Assembly (NCBI GenBank): GCA_021805725.1 | Contig: JAJZEH010000029.1 | Span: 1 to 44,828, forward strand | DNA from: Pseudomonadota bacterium | GTDB lineage: Bacteria > Pseudomonadota > Gammaproteobacteria > Burkholderiales > Ferrovaceae | Length of the DNA: 44,828 bases | Direction: 5' to 3' | Shown here: positions 42,243 to 44,828 of the stretch, piece by piece | How the letters are laid out: every line of letters begins with the position of its first letter | Position numbering within the stretch: the stretch's first letter is position 1 | Translations under genes and position numbers: made by a program | Notes under the pieces: generated by a model | What the model was told of the DNA's origin: nothing | The model's input: the letters and a program-made list of their open reading frames with translations, nothing else | The model's database searches: none

Positions 42243-43544
42243 ATGATCCCGGTCGGTCTTTCCTTCCAGCAAGCCCCTCCCTTCTCGGTTCCCTTTAGGT
42301 TTTTCTTGACCGCTCCCCTGTTCCTGTTGGCAGCCGCCTCGCTACTGCTATTCGATGGCGAAAGCCTGATGATGAACAGGCATGATCCTGCCACCCTCGC
42401 GGCAACCCACCTTGTCACGCTGGGGTTCACCTCCATGGTGATGTGCGGGGCGCTTCTGCAACTTTTGCCGGTGCTGTCTGGCATCGTTCTACCCCACCCA
42501 CTCCGGAAAGCGCGATTGATCCATGCGCCGCTCGCCATGGGCGCCGCCGGAATTGCCGGGGCATTTCTCTGGAACCTGTCCTGGCTTATGTATTTTTCAA
42601 TGACCTGCCTTGCGGTGAGTTTTGCATCACTTCTACTCACAGTTGCCATCGGCATTTGGAGAGTATCGCCTCAAGGAACATCACTCTCTGCCACGCGCCT
42701 TGCACTCGTCGCGCTTGGAGTCACGGTATGCTTCGGACTCGTTCTCGGAATGGCTCGTCACATGCCACTGACTGTGCCTTACCAAACATTTGCGAATCTT
42801 CATCCGCTCTGGGGACTCTACGGCTGGACCACGCTGCTCGTCATGGGAATGGCTTATCAGCTGATGCCCATGTTTCAACTTACACCGGCCTACCCCGCCA
42901 TCCTAACAAGGCGTCTGGTGGGTGCCATGCTACTGTGTATGGCACTCAGGACGCTGGCTGCATGGATACCTGGCCAAGCGGGAAATAATCTGGCGCGCAT
43001 CATCGATGTGATCCTTGTCCTGGGTGCGCTTCTCTTTGCGTTCATCACGTTGCGCCTGCAATGGCGGCGCAAGCGAATCGTCAGAGATGCAACATTGAAT
43101 TTCTGGAAGATCGGCATGGTCTGTCTGCTGCTGTCCGGGGCCATGGGGTTTCTGCTGCAATTGCCGGATGGCACAAACCACGAAGCCTTGCACATGACGT
43201 TGGGCGTTTTAGTCCTACCGGGATTTGCAGTGGCCATCATCAATGGCATGCTGTACAAGATCGTCCCGTTTCTGACCTGGTTTCACTTGCAGTCTGCCCA
43301 CTCGCGATCGGGGATTGTTCCCAATGTGCGCCAGATTCAATCTGGATTTCGTGCGCATTATCAAATGGCCCTGTATCTGGTGGCTCTAACGGTATTGGCA
43401 GCATCCTGCTGGGTACCCACCTTATCCCGGATTGCAGGAATCCTATGGGCCATAAACGCGTTGTGGCTGGAATTCAACATGCTGCATGCCGCCAAAATAT
43501 TCCTGAAGGTGCAAAGGGTTGCCAGAATCAGGAGTCCGGATTAG
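42243..43544 (+). CDS. Polytopic membrane protein of the NnrS/haem-copper-oxidase-like type
   Basis: A 433-residue protein with about twelve membrane helices and no assigned function. Conserved-looking histidines sit at helix edges: ATHLVTLGF (His56), ANLHPLWGLYGW (His187), NHEALHMTLG and TWFHL near the end, with MAYQLMPMFQ and QLLPVLSG motifs. This layout resembles NnrS and the haem-copper oxidase subunit I-like proteins found with DUF2249 in denitrifiers, so haem or copper binding and a role in nitric oxide tolerance are plausible. Family membership is from pattern memory, not from a search. It sits 21 bases after DUF2249 and ten before dnr. Confidence 0.7.
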   Translation: MIPVGLSFQQAPPFSVPFRFFLTAPLFLLAAASLLLFDGESLMMNRHDPATLAATHLVTLGFTSMVMCGALLQLLPVLSGIVLPHPLRKARLIHAPLAMGAAGIAGAFLWNLSWLMYFSMTCLAVSFASLLLTVAIGIWRVSPQGTSLSATRLALVALGVTVCFGLVLGMARHMPLTVPYQTFANLHPLWGLYGWTTLLVMGMAYQLMPMFQLTPAYPAILTRRLVGAMLLCMALRTLAAWIPGQAGNNLARIIDVILVLGALLFAFITLRLQWRRKRIVRDATLNFWKIGMVCLLLSGAMGFLLQLPDGTNHEALHMTLGVLVLPGFAVAIINGMLYKIVPFLTWFHLQSAHSRSGIVPNVRQIQSGFRAHYQMALYLVALTVLAASCWVPTLSRIAGILWAINALWLEFNMLHAAKIFLKVQRVARIRSPD

Positions 43545-43553
43545 TCTTTTGGT

Positions 43554-44255
43554 GTGGCCGACACCAACCAACCCTCAAAAACCCAGGCGATTCTCTCGCA
43601 CTCGCCGTTGTTTCGTGAAATCTCGCCCGATGAGGTGGAGCGGATCGCCCGATCATGCCGTGAAATACATGCCCCCAAAGGGACCATTTTGTTCCAGAAG
43701 GGTGACCAGCCCAACGGGTTCTATTTGGTCGTCTTCGGGCAGCTCAAACTCACCTTCCTGTCCCAAACCGGCGCCGAGAAAATTGTGGAAATCATCTCAG
43801 CCGGCCAAACGTTTGGAGAGGCGGTCATGTTTCTGGAGCGACCGTATCCCGTTTACGCCCAAACGCTGACAGACAGTCTCCTGCTGCATGTTTCAAAATC
43901 AGCTGTATTCGAAGAAATCGAGCACAACAAGTCATTCGCCCTGAAAATGCTGGCGGGACTCAGCATCCGGCTGCACGGTCTTATCCACGACGTCGCCGCC
44001 TATTCATTGGATACCGCAACCCAGCGGCTGATCGGGTTTCTGTTGTCCCAGGAAGGATTGAAAAGCCAGTCTGGACATGCTTCAGTGACATTGAAATTGC
44101 CGGCGGGTAAAGCCGTCATCGCTTCGCGATTGAACATCACGCCGGAAACCTTTTCAAGGATGATTCATGACCTTGTGTCAAACGGACTGATTGAAATCGA
44201 GGGCAAAGACATTACCATTCCTGACATAGACCTGTTGCGGAAGTTTGGCAGCTAA
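43554..44255 (+). CDS. dnr: CRP/FNR-family transcriptional regulator, DNR type
   Basis: A 233-residue regulator with an N-terminal cyclic-nucleotide-like sensor domain (about 15-115, GTILFQKGDQPNGFYLVVFG and FGEAVMFLERPYPVYA), a dimerisation helix (about 125-150) and a C-terminal helix-turn-helix (about 185-210, VIASRLNITPETFSRMIHDL). The recognition helix has the ExxSR pattern of FNR, which reads TTGAT half-sites. The four FNR cysteines are missing, so iron-sulfur oxygen sensing is unlikely; DNR relatives sense nitric oxide through haem. The start is GTG at 43554, ten bases after the previous stop, with a rather distant AGGAG. Confidence 0.85.
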   Translation: MADTNQPSKTQAILSHSPLFREISPDEVERIARSCREIHAPKGTILFQKGDQPNGFYLVVFGQLKLTFLSQTGAEKIVEIISAGQTFGEAVMFLERPYPVYAQTLTDSLLLHVSKSAVFEEIEHNKSFALKMLAGLSIRLHGLIHDVAAYSLDTATQRLIGFLLSQEGLKSQSGHASVTLKLPAGKAVIASRLNITPETFSRMIHDLVSNGLIEIEGKDITIPDIDLLRKFGS

Positions 44256-44504
44256 AAATCGTTACCGTCTGGTAATAGAGTCTAGATATGGATCACCAAC
44301 ACTATTTATATTCGGACATATAAGAGCTGGTTGCACGCAGGCTATAAACCAATCACAGACTCTAAAGACGAGTACTGCTGAAAACGGAGGGACGTCGGAC
44401 CAATCAGTGTTGCAGTGAGCAGCATTTCAAATGCAGTGCTTGCAGGTGGCTCTGAACAGCAAAACGCGCCCCTCAATGACATATCACAAAAGGAGCATGG
44501 TCAT
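44256..44504. other. AT-rich intergenic region after dnr
   Basis: 249 bases without a convincing gene. A short hairpin TTACC-GTCT-GGTAA follows the dnr stop but has no T run. AGAGTCT (44277-44283) and AGACTCT (44357-44363) are inverted copies, probably by chance. The frame of the next gene is open from 44382, with a possible GTG at 44415, but no ribosome site supports it. Confidence 0.35.
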
Positions 44505-44828
44505 ATGGCAACTGGTGAGTTGCAGACGCGTGGAAAGCAATTGAGGAGGGCGATTGATGAAAGGTACAAAAAACTGGATGCGGCGGGGTCAATAAAACAC
44601 AATGGTAAGGGGCGTAACGATATTTCCGACATAGTCACTAATTACATCCCAATTGGGATTTCATTCGATGAAGCCGAAATAATATTACGCTCTGTTGGCT
44701 TCAAAGTTGGTCCACGCGGAAAACATCCCATAATTACTAACATGTTTTTGGTATTCGCTAATATTGCTCGATATAGATTTACATTGTTCGGAGAGACTAG
44801 CGTCATCGTCACGTTGGAGCCGGAGAGT
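44505..44828 (+). CDS. Hypothetical protein, 5' part only (runs off the right edge)
   Basis: 108 codons from ATG 44505 are open to the end of the window. AGGAG lies nine bases upstream. The visible protein begins with a charged helical stretch (RGKQLRRAIDERYKKLDAAG) and continues with an alternating hydrophobic region (IPIGISFDEAEIILRSVGF); no family is recognised. Base composition is unlike the rest: 44641-44700 has 23 G or C of 60. An accessory or horizontally acquired gene is likely, and no transposase or integrase is visible. Confidence 0.65.
   Translation, partial: MATGELQTRGKQLRRAIDERYKKLDAAGSIKHNGKGRNDISDIVTNYIPIGISFDEAEIILRSVGFKVGPRGKHPIITNMFLVFANIARYRFTLFGETSVIVTLEPES

Noticed and set aside
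44262..44275. Hairpin after dnr as a terminator
   Set aside because: Stem of only five pairs and no T run after it.
44277..44363. Seven-base inverted repeat AGAGTCT/AGACTCT as a mobile element end
   Set aside because: Too short, wide spacing, no target duplication or transposase.

Overview
The window looks like a chromosomal segment of a betaproteobacterium. It is GC-rich with dense, often overlapping genes, and it carries a ubiquinone-pathway chorismate lyase, Uup and YheS ABC-F proteins, TrxC, DUF748/OmpA-type envelope proteins and a Pseudomonas-like narK1K2GHJI cluster. The genus cannot be named from sequence alone. Coding density is very high: the only gene-poor stretches are 29680-29968 and 44256-44504, both under 300 bases. 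No rRNA, CRISPR array or intact insertion sequence was seen. The last ~0.4 kb is clearly AT-richer and may be acquired DNA.

Layout. 1-2358: a membrane PAS-GGDEF diguanylate cyclase (cut by the left edge) behind a periplasmic solute-binding protein, both minus strand. 2424-6286: tRNA-Ser(CGA), the ABC-F protein Uup, and a Fur-box-controlled iron operon (cupredoxin-like protein, FTR1 permease, outer-membrane-like protein). 6408-8644: tRNA-Arg(CCU) with a small K+ channel gene, then TerC and a quinone oxidoreductase on the minus strand. 8722-13477: UbiC, an ammonium transporter whose stop codon overlaps the start of a YncD/PqqU-like TonB receptor, and an orphan NarL-type regulator. 13490-18465: DUF748/OmpA protein, short-chain dehydrogenase and MFS carrier on the minus strand. 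18606-21345: an overlapping cassette of type III CoA-transferase, HMG-CoA-lyase-like enzyme and TPMT-type methyltransferase. 21342-22745: OsmC (with an in-frame palindromic insertion), TrxC and a cytochrome c. 22842-24176: tandem HD-GYP protein. 24186-29679: an envelope operon (YheS, site-2 protease, EEP phosphatase, DedA, cardiolipin synthase). 29969-32198: a glycosyltransferase and a NeuD-like acetyltransferase, convergent and overlapping. 32316-41748: respiratory nitrate reductase with two transporters. 41914-44255: the divergent unit of a 26-codon ORF, a DUF2249 protein, a polytopic membrane protein and a DNR-type regulator. 44505 to the edge: an unidentified AT-rich gene.

How parts work together. 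The best supported regulatory story is at 41749-41990. One FNR/DNR box (one mismatch to TTGAT-N4-ATCAA) sits between narK1K2GHJI and the operon ending in dnr, and it has a -10 hexamer at class II spacing on both sides. The Dnr protein carries the ExxSR recognition motif expected to read this box and lacks the FNR iron-sulfur cysteines. This suggests a self-controlled, NO/oxygen-responsive nitrate respiration switch without NarXL. The second strong signal is the iron operon, where a near-consensus Fur box lies inside the 17-bp spacer of a good sigma-70 promoter. Other points of interest are the split NarK1/NarK2 pair, the amt-PqqU overlap, the CoA-transferase/lyase cassette and the palindromic element inside osmC.
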